Below are positions 52,663 to 62,500 of a stretch of 64,000 bases of DNA, piece after piece. The notes under the pieces are model-generated. The model was not told the DNA's origin. It made no database searches and saw nothing but the letters and a program-made list of their open reading frames with translations. Where the stretch lies: assembly GCF_002973595.1 (NCBI RefSeq), contig NZ_PVEO01000001.1, positions 496,001-560,000 on the forward strand. Reading direction: 5' to 3'. Positions within the stretch are counted from its first letter, which is position 1. Each line of letters starts with the position of its first letter. The position numbers and the translations under genes are program-made. Origin of the DNA: Jejuia pallidilutea (GTDB taxonomy: Bacteria > Bacteroidota > Bacteroidia > Flavobacteriales > Flavobacteriaceae).

Positions 52663-54501
52663 TTACAGGTATTTGGTTGGGACCTTTATTCTTACTGTTG
52701 TTCCTTGGTTTTTTTCAGATTTTATGTTTAAACTTCCATGTACCTCCTTAATTCTGGCATTCATATTTTTTAAACCAATGCCAGATTTAGATTTGGCAAC
52801 ATCAAAGCCAATACCGTTATCTTTTACGGTTAAGCAAATTACATTATTTTCTAGTTTTATGCTAATATAAACAGAAGTAGCACTAGCATGTTTATGTATG
52901 TTGTGAAGGGTTTCTTGTAATATTCTGTAAATATGTATCTTGGATTTGTTTGAAACACCATCCCAATGTATAGCGTCATCATGTTTTAAATCATATTCTA
53001 ACTTGTATACGGCAGTTTGTGTTTCTACCATGGCCTTTAGGATGTCTACAAATCCAGAACCCGATACAAAATCGGTATTTAATTCATGAGATACTTTTCT
53101 TATATCCTCTTCAATGGTTTTAAGTTCGTTTATATACTGCTCGCGTGTTTTTATAGCTTCAACAGAGTTACTCATATTTAAACTATCTAAGCTTAGGCGT
53201 GTACCAAAAAGCCTACCCAAAACACCGTCGTGAAGTTCTTGTGAAATACGTTGCTTTTCAAAAGCTCTTGCTTCCTCTATCTTTTCGTGTTCACCAAGCA
53301 TTAGGTTGTATATTTCTTCGTTGGCTTCTTGTTGCTGTTTGGTAAATTGTAACTCTTTATTTTTGGCACGTTGTGTTATTATAATGTAAACAAATAAACC
53401 AGCTACAAGTAAAGTTATAGATATAATGGCAAGCCACATACGCTCTCTGGCAATCTTAACATTTTCTTGTTCTATTTGTTGAGTTTCAAAACGAATTCTA
53501 GCCGACTTATTTCTTATTTTTCGTTCTGCTTTTTGTAGGCTATCATTTAACTCAACGTATGCTTTTAAATGCTCCGCAGCTTTTTCTCCCTCTTCTATTT
53601 TTGATAACAGTAATAAGGATTTCAACAAATCGTCGTTAGCATAATTTTCAGAAATATCTTTTGCTTTGTATGCATAATATTTGGCCGAATCTATTTTATT
53701 TTTCGCTTTGTAGAATTCAGCTAGATGCTGATTAATAATAATTGAATTATAGGTATCATCAATACTATCACTAATCTTTAATGCTCTGAGGTAGAGTCCA
53801 GGCAATTCTTCATGATTATTAGAAAGAAATAAGGCATAAGCATAATTACCTAGAGCGAGCACATGAAGTTCTGGATAATTATTTATTAAACTCTTGTTGT
53901 TATATATTATATTGTATGTTTCAAAAGCTAAATCAAACTTACCAGAACGCCAGTAAGCCTTAAGCATATTGTTTAGAGTTAAGCCAATACTCCTTTCGAA
54001 ATCACCTTCAAGTGTTCTTTTTATGGAAAGCGATTTCTCTAAATACTCTATTGCATCGTCAAATAAATCTAACTCGTCAAAAACTATACCCAGGCTGTTA
54101 TAAATATATGCTTTATACTTTCTTACTTCGTTGGTTTGTACAAGTTCATCAAGTATCGCTATGGCTTCAAATAAAGTTACTTCGCTACCAGTATAATCTT
54201 TGTCGTTTGTTTGAAGTACGGCTATTCCAAATAATGTTCTAGCTAATTCAAATCGTGAGTTGTATTGCCTAAATACTTTTTCTGCTTTTTGATAATAAAA
54301 ATATGCACTATCTTTTATTAATGAAATTTGATAATAATTTCCTACCCTATAATGCTGTTTGGCAATATTTAACGAATCTGATGTCTTTATTTTAGAAATC
54401 TGACTATGTACTGAATCTATTTTTTTTTGAATATCTAAGTCTTGAGCAAATAAACTGCTACAAGAAATAAATAACGCAAAGAAAAAAATTTTGAAATTCA
54501 A
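52663..54501 (-). CDS. TPR-containing sensor histidine kinase (HisKA_3 type)
   Basis: A 612-residue kinase. A signal peptide (FFALFISCSSLFAQ) leads a periplasmic tetratricopeptide-repeat region (YRVGNYYQISLIKDSAYFYYQKAEKVF, YNSLGIVFDELDLFDDAIEYLEKSL), then one transmembrane segment (MWLAIISITLLVAGLFVYIII), a HisKA_3 dimerisation domain with H424 in QELHDGVLGRLFGTR and a HATPase domain (LHNIHKHASATSVYISI, NGIGFDVAKSKSGIGLKNM). Partner is the regulator at 51978. The input signal is unknown. Confidence 0.93.
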   Translation of the reverse strand: MNFKIFFFALFISCSSLFAQDLDIQKKIDSVHSQISKIKTSDSLNIAKQHYRVGNYYQISLIKDSAYFYYQKAEKVFRQYNSRFELARTLFGIAVLQTNDKDYTGSEVTLFEAIAILDELVQTNEVRKYKAYIYNSLGIVFDELDLFDDAIEYLEKSLSIKRTLEGDFERSIGLTLNNMLKAYWRSGKFDLAFETYNIIYNNKSLINNYPELHVLALGNYAYALFLSNNHEELPGLYLRALKISDSIDDTYNSIIINQHLAEFYKAKNKIDSAKYYAYKAKDISENYANDDLLKSLLLLSKIEEGEKAAEHLKAYVELNDSLQKAERKIRNKSARIRFETQQIEQENVKIARERMWLAIISITLLVAGLFVYIIITQRAKNKELQFTKQQQEANEEIYNLMLGEHEKIEEARAFEKQRISQELHDGVLGRLFGTRLSLDSLNMSNSVEAIKTREQYINELKTIEEDIRKVSHELNTDFVSGSGFVDILKAMVETQTAVYKLEYDLKHDDAIHWDGVSNKSKIHIYRILQETLHNIHKHASATSVYISIKLENNVICLTVKDNGIGFDVAKSKSGIGLKNMNARIKEVHGSLNIKSEKNQGTTVRIKVPTKYL

Positions 54502-54546
54502 GGTAATTGTTCATTTACCTCAAATGTATTTATAATTTATCGAATT

Positions 54547-54580
54547 AAAAAAAAGACCCCAAGAATTAAATCCTTGGGGG
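54547..54580 (-). terminator. Intrinsic terminator after the 50-residue lipoprotein gene
   Basis: Stem CCCCAAG / CTTGGGG around an AT-rich loop, followed on the minus strand by TCTTTTTTTT. It lies 23 bp after the stop of the small gene at 54603 and before the sensor kinase, so the two are transcribed separately. Confidence 0.85.
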
Positions 54581-54602
54581 CTTTAAATTTGTTTAATGGA
54601 TT

Positions 54603-54755
54603 TTAGTTATCATGTCCATTTCCACCTGTTGGCGGCATTTGTAGTTCCATTTCTGTGTTTTCTAATAGATCATCTTCGTTTAAATCTTGTTTAACACAAG
54701 AGGTTAAAGATGCAAATAATACTGCTAAAATCAATGTAATTTTTAGGGCTTTCAT
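54603..54755 (-). CDS. Small lipoprotein of 50 residues
   Basis: ATG at 54755 encodes MKALKITLILAVLFASLTSC, a clear lipoprotein signal with lipobox LTSC, then VKQDLNEDDLLENTEMELQM and a Gly/Asn/His-rich tail ending PPTGGNGHDN. It has its own terminator. It is too short for a fold of its own and could be a surface or peptide-like signal. It is upstream of the TPR sensor kinase, which makes a link possible but unproved. Confidence 0.75.
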   Translation of the reverse strand: MKALKITLILAVLFASLTSCVKQDLNEDDLLENTEMELQMPPTGGNGHDN

Positions 54756-55119
54756 GTATATTCAATTTTAATTAATAATTATTGTGTGTTACATTTTTGG
54801 CATCAATACTTTAACACAAAAGTGTTGATGAAGGGAAAAAATGGAATAATTAATTAAAATCGAATGCATAAAAGCAAATGAGCTATTATATTTTGAGGGA
54901 ATTTAGACCGAGGGGGTCAAAAAAAGGATTAATTAAGCTTTAATTTGAGCAGAGGGATAAAGTGCTCTAAAGCATGGCTAAATTACATTCAACAGACATA
55001 ACAAATACAAAATAATCGATGAAATGTAATTTTAATCGATGAAATACATAGTTTATCGGTAATGTATGGGCAATCCTGTGTTTAAAAAAAAGCGTATTAT
55101 AAAATGTTAATTTACAATA
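54756..55119. other. Intergenic region with inverted and direct repeats
   Basis: No gene is visible in these 364 bp. They contain an 11-bp inverted repeat ATCAATACTTT / AAAGTGTTGAT (54802-54829, one mismatch) about 50 bp upstream of the small lipoprotein start, and two copies of ATCGATGAAAT at 55015 and 55035 spaced by 20 bp. Confidence 0.5.
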
Positions 55120-56127
55120 TTATAAAGTAGACTTATTCTTTACTAAGGTAGTTTTAACGATTTTGGTGGAGTATTCTTCTAGGTTTCCTGTTTTGTTTTC
55201 AAGACGGTTTATAAGTAATTCGGCTGCTTTTGCCCCTATTTTTTTTGCATGTTGCCGAATATTAGTTAATTTAGGAACAGAATGGTAAGATGCGGATTTG
55301 CTTGAAAACCCTACAACAGAAATATCTTTTGGCACTTTACGCTTAAAATTTCTGGCCATGTTAATTGCTATTACTCCAGAAGAACTATCGGCAGCAACAA
55401 CACCATCAATAATCTTATCTTTCTTTTTGTAAAGACGTTTAATTTTTTGTTGGGCATCCTCATTTTTTTTAATTCTAAGAACTTCTGGCTCTAGGCCTTC
55501 TTCTAAAATGGCTTTATTATAACCGCGTTCCCTTAATTTACCTACGCTAATATTATCTATATTACTAATGAAAACTATGGTTTTTCTACCTTCTGCCATA
55601 AGACTTTTTGTGGCATTATAAGTAGCTTCAAAATTATCTACAATAACTTTATCGCATTTTACATCGTGTGCTACCCTATCGAACATTACTATAGGTAAAC
55701 CTTCCTTTATGGTTTCCTTAAAATGGTTAATTTCGTTTTTGGTTTGGGTTTCTTCGGCTATACTTAAAATAAAACCATCTACACTACCATTGGCCAAAAG
55801 TTGCAAACTTTCTTTTTCTTTTTCTAAAGATTCGTTAGATATACATGTCATAATATTATATCCATGTTTGTTCGCTTCTCGTTCTATACCAAAAAGCACT
55901 TTAGATAAAAAGTAATTAAGAATATCTGGAATAATTACGCCTATGGTTTTTGTTTTATTTTGTTTTAAGCTTAACGCAACCTTATTGGGTTTGTAATTAT
56001 ATAGTTTAGCTAATTCCTTAACTCGTTTTCTTGTTTCCTCACCTATTTCCTCGCTATCGTTTAGCGCTTTAGAAACAGTTGAAATAGAAACATTTAACTC
56101 TCTAGCAAGTTGTTTTAAGGTTACCAT
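55120..56127 (-). CDS. LacI-family transcriptional regulator
   Basis: A 335-residue regulator with N-terminal LacI helix-turn-helix (MVTLKQLARELNVSISTVSKALNDSEEIGEETRKRVKELAKLYNYKPNKVA) and periplasmic-binding-protein-like effector domain (TIGVIIPDILNYFLSKVLFGIEREANKHGYNI and VDGVVAADSSSGVIAINMARNFKRKVPKDISVVGFSS). It probably senses a sugar. No sugar gene is adjacent; targets are unknown. Confidence 0.93.
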   Translation of the reverse strand: MVTLKQLARELNVSISTVSKALNDSEEIGEETRKRVKELAKLYNYKPNKVALSLKQNKTKTIGVIIPDILNYFLSKVLFGIEREANKHGYNIMTCISNESLEKEKESLQLLANGSVDGFILSIAEETQTKNEINHFKETIKEGLPIVMFDRVAHDVKCDKVIVDNFEATYNATKSLMAEGRKTIVFISNIDNISVGKLRERGYNKAILEEGLEPEVLRIKKNEDAQQKIKRLYKKKDKIIDGVVAADSSSGVIAINMARNFKRKVPKDISVVGFSSKSASYHSVPKLTNIRQHAKKIGAKAAELLINRLENKTGNLEEYSTKIVKTTLVKNKSTL

Positions 56128-56259
56128 ATGGGTTATACATTAATTAAATTTGCCTCACAAAAGATAATCGTTAAATTTTAATATTAGAAATGTAAAGCAA
56201 AAATTTTATTCAATATTTATAGCGTAAAGAAAAACTATAAATTTAAAATATCAAATAAA

Positions 56260-56958
56260 TTAATTTTTTAAAGTAATTTTTACAACACCATATACGCCCC
56301 TTGCCCCATAATATGCGGCATTTGGTCCTTTAATAACTTCTATAGATTTCACTTCAGAAGGTATAATGTTACTAATATCTAAAAAAGGAACATTGTCAAC
56401 CAATAATAATGGTTCGGTTGAGTTGCCTGCATTTGTAGTTGATGTTGTTGCTCCTCTAATGTTAATACTTGTGCCTGTAACCGAAACACCAGCAAAAACA
56501 CCTTCAATAAGTTGGTATATATTATTGAATCCGTTTAAGCCTCTAACACCTTCAAAATCTACTTTACCACTACTTTTTCTCAATGGTTTTCCAAACCCCA
56601 TTTCGTATAATTCTTTAGTATCTAGAGGTTTAGCTTCATCTGAAAAAGCAAAACTTACTTTTTTCTCGCCAGAATAGCTCAAACTTAGAATGCCGTGGTT
56701 AGGAGAGTAGGCAGTAATTAATTTAGTATTAGGATGAATTTTTAATTTATATTCTCCCTTTCTGTTGGTACGTGTTTTTGTTTTAACAGAATCTACATAT
56801 ATGTAAACGCCGCTTAAAGGGGTGTTGTTAAAATCTTTAACCAACCCTGTTATGGTTTTACTTGCCGCGTCTTTATTTTTATTCTGAGCGCATAAAGAAA
56901 GGGTACTAAAAATAAATAAAACGGATAGCACTATTAATTGTTTTGTTTTCATAAACAT
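56260..56958 (-). CDS. Stand-alone TonB plug-domain protein
   Basis: A 232-residue secreted protein with a signal peptide (VLFIFSTLSLCAQ), a carboxypeptidase-regulatory-like domain (ITGLVKDFNNTPLSGVYIYVD, TNRKGEYKLKI) and a TonB plug domain (YQLIEGVFAGVSVTGTSINIRG, PLLLVDNVPF, SIEVIKGPNAAYYGARGVYGVVKI). It ends before any beta-barrel begins, so it cannot form a transporter alone. No barrel gene or frame-shifted barrel lies beside it, so it is a complete protein of this type rather than a pseudogene. Confidence 0.82.
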   Translation of the reverse strand: MFMKTKQLIVLSVLFIFSTLSLCAQNKNKDAASKTITGLVKDFNNTPLSGVYIYVDSVKTKTRTNRKGEYKLKIHPNTKLITAYSPNHGILSLSYSGEKKVSFAFSDEAKPLDTKELYEMGFGKPLRKSSGKVDFEGVRGLNGFNNIYQLIEGVFAGVSVTGTSINIRGATTSTTNAGNSTEPLLLVDNVPFLDISNIIPSEVKSIEVIKGPNAAYYGARGVYGVVKITLKN

Positions 56959-57066
56959 AAATATACAAAATACTCGCTATACAAACAATTTTATAAACTG
57001 CTGCTAAACAAAAAAGCATCCCAATCTTCTTGTTAAGAAAAAAGGAAAGCTTTCCATTGGTTACCT

Positions 57067-57181
57067 CCCGAAGCTACGGGATGGTAAACTACATTCCCGA
57101 GCAATTCGGGAACAACACAACTTCGTAATACTAAAAAAGCCCTAATTTCTCAGAGCTTTTTTACTCCCGATAGCTATCGGG
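57067..57181. repeat. Cluster of CCCGA...TCGGG palindromes
   Basis: Three palindromes lie in 115 bp: CCCG-AAGCTA-CGGG (57067-57080), TTCCCGA-GCAAT-TCGGGAA (57094-57112) and CCCGATAGCTATCGGG (57166-57181). They are just downstream of tRNA-Asp. Such short palindromes recur in flavobacterial intergenic DNA and may be mobile or structural. Confidence 0.6.
57133..57162 (-). terminator. Terminator of tRNA-Asp
   Basis: AAAAAAGC / GCTTTTTT stem with a 14-base loop; on the minus strand it ends in a T-run. It lies 24 bp after the 3' end of tRNA-Asp, with one CCCGATAGC palindrome in between. Confidence 0.65.
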
Positions 57182-57185
57182 ATTG

Positions 57186-57259
57186 CGGTCTGGACGGGAC
57201 TCGAACCCGCGACCCCCTGCGTGACAGGCAGATATTCTAACCAGCTGAACTACCAGACC
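57186..57259 (-). tRNA. tRNA-Asp(GUC)
   Basis: The minus strand forms a 74-nt tRNA: acceptor GGTCTGG / CCAGACC, D arm TAGTTCAGCTGGTTAGAA, anticodon stem-loop CTGC-CTGTCAC-GCAG with anticodon GTC, and T arm GCGGGTTCGAGTCCCG. All arms pair well, so it is intact. Confidence 0.96.
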
Positions 57260-57386
57260 GTTGCGTTATTGCGGTTGCAAATATACACGCCTTTTTTTAT
57301 ATGTCAAATGTTTTTTTAAGTTTTTTGAATAAATTTTAAGCTAATTAGTTTTTTGCTATTATTTATCCTAAAATGACTAAAAGATT

Positions 57387-58316
57387 TTATTTGAATTTTT
57401 GGCGTTCTACCATATATGTTGTTAAAACAGAATTAAAATCTTTATTAATATCTGCTTCAACATATTTTATCTTGTACTGGCCACATTTTAAACGTAATGC
57501 TTCAAAATAAGAAGCTACCGATTCACTATAATTCGCCTTTATAGTATCTGCATAAAGGTTAATATGCTCTCCTGTTTCTACATCAATAAAGCGCTTGGGG
57601 TTATTATCAAAATTAAACTGTATCTCTTTTTCTTTATCAAATACATGAAACAGGACTACTTCATGTTTATTATACTTTAAATGTCTAAGTGCTTCAAATA
57701 ACCTTACCTCATCTTCAGAGGTTTGAAACATATCTGTAAACAAAAAAATCATAGAGCGCCTATGAATCTTTTCAGCTATTTCATGCAAATACTTATAAGT
57801 TTCTGTTTCTTTATTTAAAGGTTTGGATATTACAGCAGCACTCAAATGATTCAGTAACATTTGATGATGGCGCTCACTTCCTTTTTCTGGCGCGTAATAA
57901 TCATAATTGTCGCTGTAGATACTTAAACCTACGGCATCGCGTTGTTTTTTTAAAATTTGCATTAAAGATGCAGCAGCCAATACTGAAAATCCTATTTTAT
58001 TTAGGCTATTAATTGAAAAAGATTCTAATTTAGGATAGTGCATGGAGCTACTATTATCTAGTATAATATGACACCGCAAATTGGTTTCATCATCATACCG
58101 TTTTGTGTAGAGCTTATCTGTTTTGGCATACAACTTCCAATCGATATGTCGTGTACTTTCGCCCCTGTTATAAATTTTATGTTCGGCAAATTCTGCAGAA
58201 AACCCATGAAACGGACTCTTATGCATACCAGCAATAAACCCTTCAACCACTTGTTTTGCAAGTAATTCAAGGTTTTTAAAACCTTCGGCTTTATTTAGTT
58301 CTGCTTGTAAATTCAT
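57387..58316 (-). CDS. DUF58-family protein
   Basis: A 309-residue cytosolic protein of the DUF58 family: DWKLYAKTDKLYTKRYDDET leads to a vWA-like domain with the metal-binding motif HIILDNSSSMHYP (D-x-S-x-S). Such proteins occur with MoxR AAA+ ATPases; none is present in this window. The start matches the family opening LQAELNKAEGFKNLELLAKQVVEGFIAG. Confidence 0.9.
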   Translation of the reverse strand: MNLQAELNKAEGFKNLELLAKQVVEGFIAGMHKSPFHGFSAEFAEHKIYNRGESTRHIDWKLYAKTDKLYTKRYDDETNLRCHIILDNSSSMHYPKLESFSINSLNKIGFSVLAAASLMQILKKQRDAVGLSIYSDNYDYYAPEKGSERHHQMLLNHLSAAVISKPLNKETETYKYLHEIAEKIHRRSMIFLFTDMFQTSEDEVRLFEALRHLKYNKHEVVLFHVFDKEKEIQFNFDNNPKRFIDVETGEHINLYADTIKANYSESVASYFEALRLKCGQYKIKYVEADINKDFNSVLTTYMVERQKFK

Positions 58317-58329
58317 AAGAGTAAGAGTT

Positions 58330-58346
58330 CCTCCCCTTCAGGGAGG
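58330..58346. repeat. Short hairpin between DUF58 and clpP genes
   Basis: CCTCCC-CTTCA-GGGAGG is a perfect six-pair hairpin in the 46-bp gap between the two genes. It resembles common flavobacterial short palindromes and may act as a weak terminator of the clpP message. Confidence 0.4.
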
Positions 58347-58362
58347 TTATGTGGGGTTTTGC

Positions 58363-58902
58363 TTATAACACCTTGTCCACTATGCCATAGGCCACAGATT
58401 CTTCTGCACCCATCCAGTGGTCGCGGTTAAAATCTTTCATCACCTTTTCGAAAGTCTGCCCACAATTATCTGCTAAAATTTTCGCGCTCAACTCTTTTGT
58501 TTTTAAAATCTCTTGTGCTGTGATTTCAATATCGCTAGCTTGCCCACGTGCACCACCACTTGGTTGATGAATCATTACTCGCGCATGTGGCTGAATAAAA
58601 CGCTTACCTTTGGCTCCAACCGACAACAAAATAGATCCCATAGAGGCTGCCAAACCTGTGCATATTGTTGACACATCGCTTTTTAGAGACTGTATACAAT
58701 CGTACATGGCAAAACCAGAGGTTACGTAACCTCCAGGACTATTGATATACAATTGAATATCGGCAGTTTCTAAGGCATCTAAATACAACAACCTATCTAT
58801 TACGTGTTTAGCCGATTTATCATCTACCTGCCCCCACAAAAACACTTTACGTTGTTCTATCAACTTACTATCTATTGCATCTTGTATTTTTAACTTGCTC
58901 AT
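58363..58902 (-). CDS. ClpP-family serine protease subunit
   Basis: The Met at 58902 is the likely start; a Met seven codons upstream is less probable. The catalytic triad is visible: S87 in GLAASMGSILLS, H112 in ARVMIHQPSGGARG and an aspartate in FNRDHWMGAEESVAYG. INSPGGYVTSGFAMYDCIQ is the oligomer contact. At 179 residues it lacks a propeptide. It degrades proteins with a Clp ATPase. This may be a second ClpP in the genome. Confidence 0.92.
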   Translation of the reverse strand: MSKLKIQDAIDSKLIEQRKVFLWGQVDDKSAKHVIDRLLYLDALETADIQLYINSPGGYVTSGFAMYDCIQSLKSDVSTICTGLAASMGSILLSVGAKGKRFIQPHARVMIHQPSGGARGQASDIEITAQEILKTKELSAKILADNCGQTFEKVMKDFNRDHWMGAEESVAYGIVDKVL

Positions 58903-58983
58903 ATTATTATATTTTATAAACAACTAAAATAAAAAAAGGTTTGCCATAACAGCAAACCTTTTTAACTTTCTTTTCTTTTTCTA

Positions 58984-59301
58984 TTATAGAAGCGCATCAA
59001 TCGCGTCTGTATAAGCATTTTTAGGTGCTACACCCACTTGTCTTCCAACAACCTCTCCGTTTTGAAATACTAAAACAGTAGGTATGTTGCGCACACCATA
59101 TTTGGCTGCAAACTCTTGATTAGCATCAACATCTACCTTACCAACTACAGCTTTTCCTTCGTATTCATCGCTAATTTGCTCAATTACCGGCCCAACCATT
59201 CTACAAGGTCCACACCAAGCAGCCCAAAAATCGACCAATACAGGTTTATCACTCTTTAATACTGTTTCCTCAAATGTTGCATCTGTTATTTCTAATGCCA
59301 T
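58984..59301 (-). CDS. trxA: Thioredoxin
   Basis: A 105-residue cytosolic thioredoxin with the redox site WCGPC (C30, C33), the DFWAAWCGPCRMVGPVIEQI helix and the cis-proline in VRNIPTVLVFQNG. It reduces protein disulfides with thioredoxin reductase. It lies between dnaE and clpP. Confidence 0.96.
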   Translation of the reverse strand: MALEITDATFEETVLKSDKPVLVDFWAAWCGPCRMVGPVIEQISDEYEGKAVVGKVDVDANQEFAAKYGVRNIPTVLVFQNGEVVGRQVGVAPKNAYTDAIDALL

Positions 59302-59507
59302 AATATATGTGTTTAATAAGTTCTTAATTCTTTTTGTTTTACAAATTTAGTCAAATAATTTTCCAAAGCTTACAAACTGTTAATTTGTTTTAACTATAGT
59401 CTTATTGCTTAAGGTTATTTAAAGGCGTATTGTTATTTTAATATTTTTAGCAGCCTTCATTTTTAAAATTGTGCATTGTTTAATAATTGTTGTTTCGTTA
59501 AATGTTA

Positions 59508-62500
59508 TTAATTTAACTTAAATCTTACATCCTGATCCCTAAGCTCATTCAACAATTCCTGAGACACCTTTACTTTTTGCCTTCTACTAGGCATGGTTAA
59601 CTTCATTTTTTCTTTAGTATCGTATACTAAGAAATTTAATGCTTGGTTTCCAGGGTGCATATGCAATAACTCTTTTAAAGCTATTATTTTTTGCTCGGTT
59701 AAATCTTTTATATCTACCTGTATTGATAATTTTTTGGCATACTGCTCCATGACATCGTGTAATAGCTGGAAACTATTAAACTGCAATCGCGGATCACTCT
59801 TTTTACCTGTATCTTTATTCACCCACCCTTCGCGCACAAAAGTTTTAACAAACACAAAGTTATTCTGAAGTAAAAAGTGCCTGAATTTTAAATACTCTTC
59901 GCCAAAAATTCTAAACTCGTAACTATCGGTATAATCTTCAATAGTAAATAATGCCCAACCTTTTCCTTGTTTACTTACACGATGTTGCACATCGGTTACT
60001 ACACCACCAAACACTAACTCTCGGTTTACATATGGCCCTAAATTATTGAACATGCCAACCGTAGCATTACAAAAGGTTTTCATTTCTATTTTAAAATCAT
60101 CTAACGGATGACCCGAAATATATACCCCTACCACTTCCCGTTCTTTACTAAGCGTTTTCATGGTTCCCCATTCTTCGCATGGTGGCACTTCGGGTTCGGG
60201 TATTTGCACGTCACTACTTTCACCAAACAGACTTACCTGCGCAGAATTCTCGTTTTCCTTGTACTTCTGTGCGTATTTAATGGCTTTTTCTAAGAAGGTT
60301 ATACCATCGCCATCATCGTGAAAATACTGTGCGCGATGTGTATCTCCTAATCCGTCGAAACCTCCGGCGAGTGCTAAATTTTCGAATGCTTTTTTGTTGG
60401 CCGCACGCAAATCGATACGTTTTGCTAAATCGAATATAGATTTGTAAGGTCCGTCTTTCTTTCGGTTTTCCACAATAGTCATAACCGCTCCATGCCCCAC
60501 ACCTTTTATGGCCCCCATCCCAAAACGTACGGCACCATCTTTGTTAACCGAAAACTTATAGTAACTTTCGTTTACATCCGGACCTAAAACATCTAACTTC
60601 ATACGTTTACATTCTTCCATAAAGAAAGTAACCTGCTTAATGTCGTTCATGTTATTAGATAACACAGCAGCCATATATTCCGCAGGGTAATGCGCTTTTA
60701 AATAGGCCGTTTGGTAAGCTATCCACGCGTAACATGTAGAGTGCGATTTATTAAAGGCGTAACTTGCAAATGCCTCCCAGTCTTTCCAAACCTTTTCTAA
60801 TATTTTTGCATCATGCCCGTTTGCACTGGCTTGCTCAATGAATTTTGGTTTCATTTTATCCAACACCGCAATTTGCTTTTTTCCCATGGCTTTACGGAGT
60901 ACATCGGCTTCACCTTTGGTAAAATCTGCCAGTTTTTGGGAGAGTAACATTACCTGCTCTTGGTATACCGTAATACCATAAGTTTCTTTAAGGTATTCCT
61001 CCATGGCTGGCAAATCGTACTCAATTTCTTCATCGCCATGTTTTCTTCGTACGAAACTTGGAATATATTCCATTGGTCCCGGACGGTAAAGTGCATTCAT
61101 TGCAATTAAATCTTCGAATACCGTTGGTTTTAAATCGCGAAGGTGTTTTTGCATACCGGGAGATTCATATTGAAACACCCCAACTGTTTCCCCTCTTTGG
61201 AACAATTCATAAGTTTTTTCGTCATCTAGAGGAAATGTCTCTGGATCGAGTTGAATACCGTGTTTTGCTTTCACAATTTTTACGGTGTCTTTAATAAGCG
61301 TTAAGGTTTTTAAGCCTAAGAAATCCATTTTTAAAAGACCTGCCGATTCTACTACCGAGTTGTCGAATTGCGTAACATACAAATCAGAATCTTTTGCTAC
61401 AGAAACGGGTACAAACTTGGTAATATCGTCTGGTGTTATGATTACACCACAAGCATGAATTCCTGTGTTTCTTACAGAACCTTCTAATGTTCTGGCGAGG
61501 TTTACGGTTTCGGCCTGTAAATCGCTACCATCGGCGATATTTAAAAGTTCGTTAACTTTTTCTAAATCTTCGGCTCTAAATTTCTTTCCGAGTTCCTTTT
61601 CATCTAAACCAAAAATCTTTCCTAGTTTAGACATGGTAGGGATTAGTTTTGCTATCCTATCTGCATCAAATAGCGGTAGATCTAGTACGCGTGCCGTATC
61701 TCGAATGGATGATTTTGCAGCCATGGTACCATAGGTAATAATTTGCGCTACTTGGTTTGCACCGTATTTTTCAATCACGTAGTCCATAACACGACTTCGG
61801 CCTTCATCGTCAAAATCAATATCAATATCGGGCATACTAATACGGTCTGGATTTAAGAAACGCTCAAAAAGTAAGTCGTACTGTAACGGATCTATATTTG
61901 TTATCCAGAGGCAATATGCTACTACCGATCCTGCTGCCGAACCACGCCCCGGACCAACGGACACATCCATATTTCGAGCCTCGCGAATAAAATCTTCAAC
62001 AATTAAAAAGTATCCTGGATATCCTGTATTTTCTATAACACTTAACTCAAAATCGAGTCGTTCCCTTACCTCGTCAGACAGTTCTTCGCCATAGCGTTTT
62101 TTTGCACCTTCGTAAGTGAGGTGTCTTAAATAGGCATTTTCGCCTCGTTTACCGCCATCAACTAAATCTTCTTCATGCTTAAATTGTTCTGGTATATTAA
62201 ACGCAGGCAGTAAAACATCTCGCGCCAATTGAAATGCTTCTACTTTATCTACAATCTCCTGTACATTTATAATAGCTTCAGGAATGTCTTTAAAAAGCGC
62301 TTTCATTTCGTCTGAAGACTTAAAATAGTATTCTTGGTTAGGTAACCCGTAACGGTATCCTCGTCCGCGACCTATAGGTGTTGCTTGTTTTTCACCATCT
62401 TTTACACACAATAAAATATCATGCGCATTAGCATCTTCTTGTTTTCTATAATACGTATTATTTGATGCTACCAACTTAACATCGTGTTTTCTGGCAAGTT

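Noticed and set aside
56260-56958. Truncated TonB receptor pseudogene
   Set aside because: The protein ends cleanly after the plug and no barrel remains follow on either side; it looks complete.
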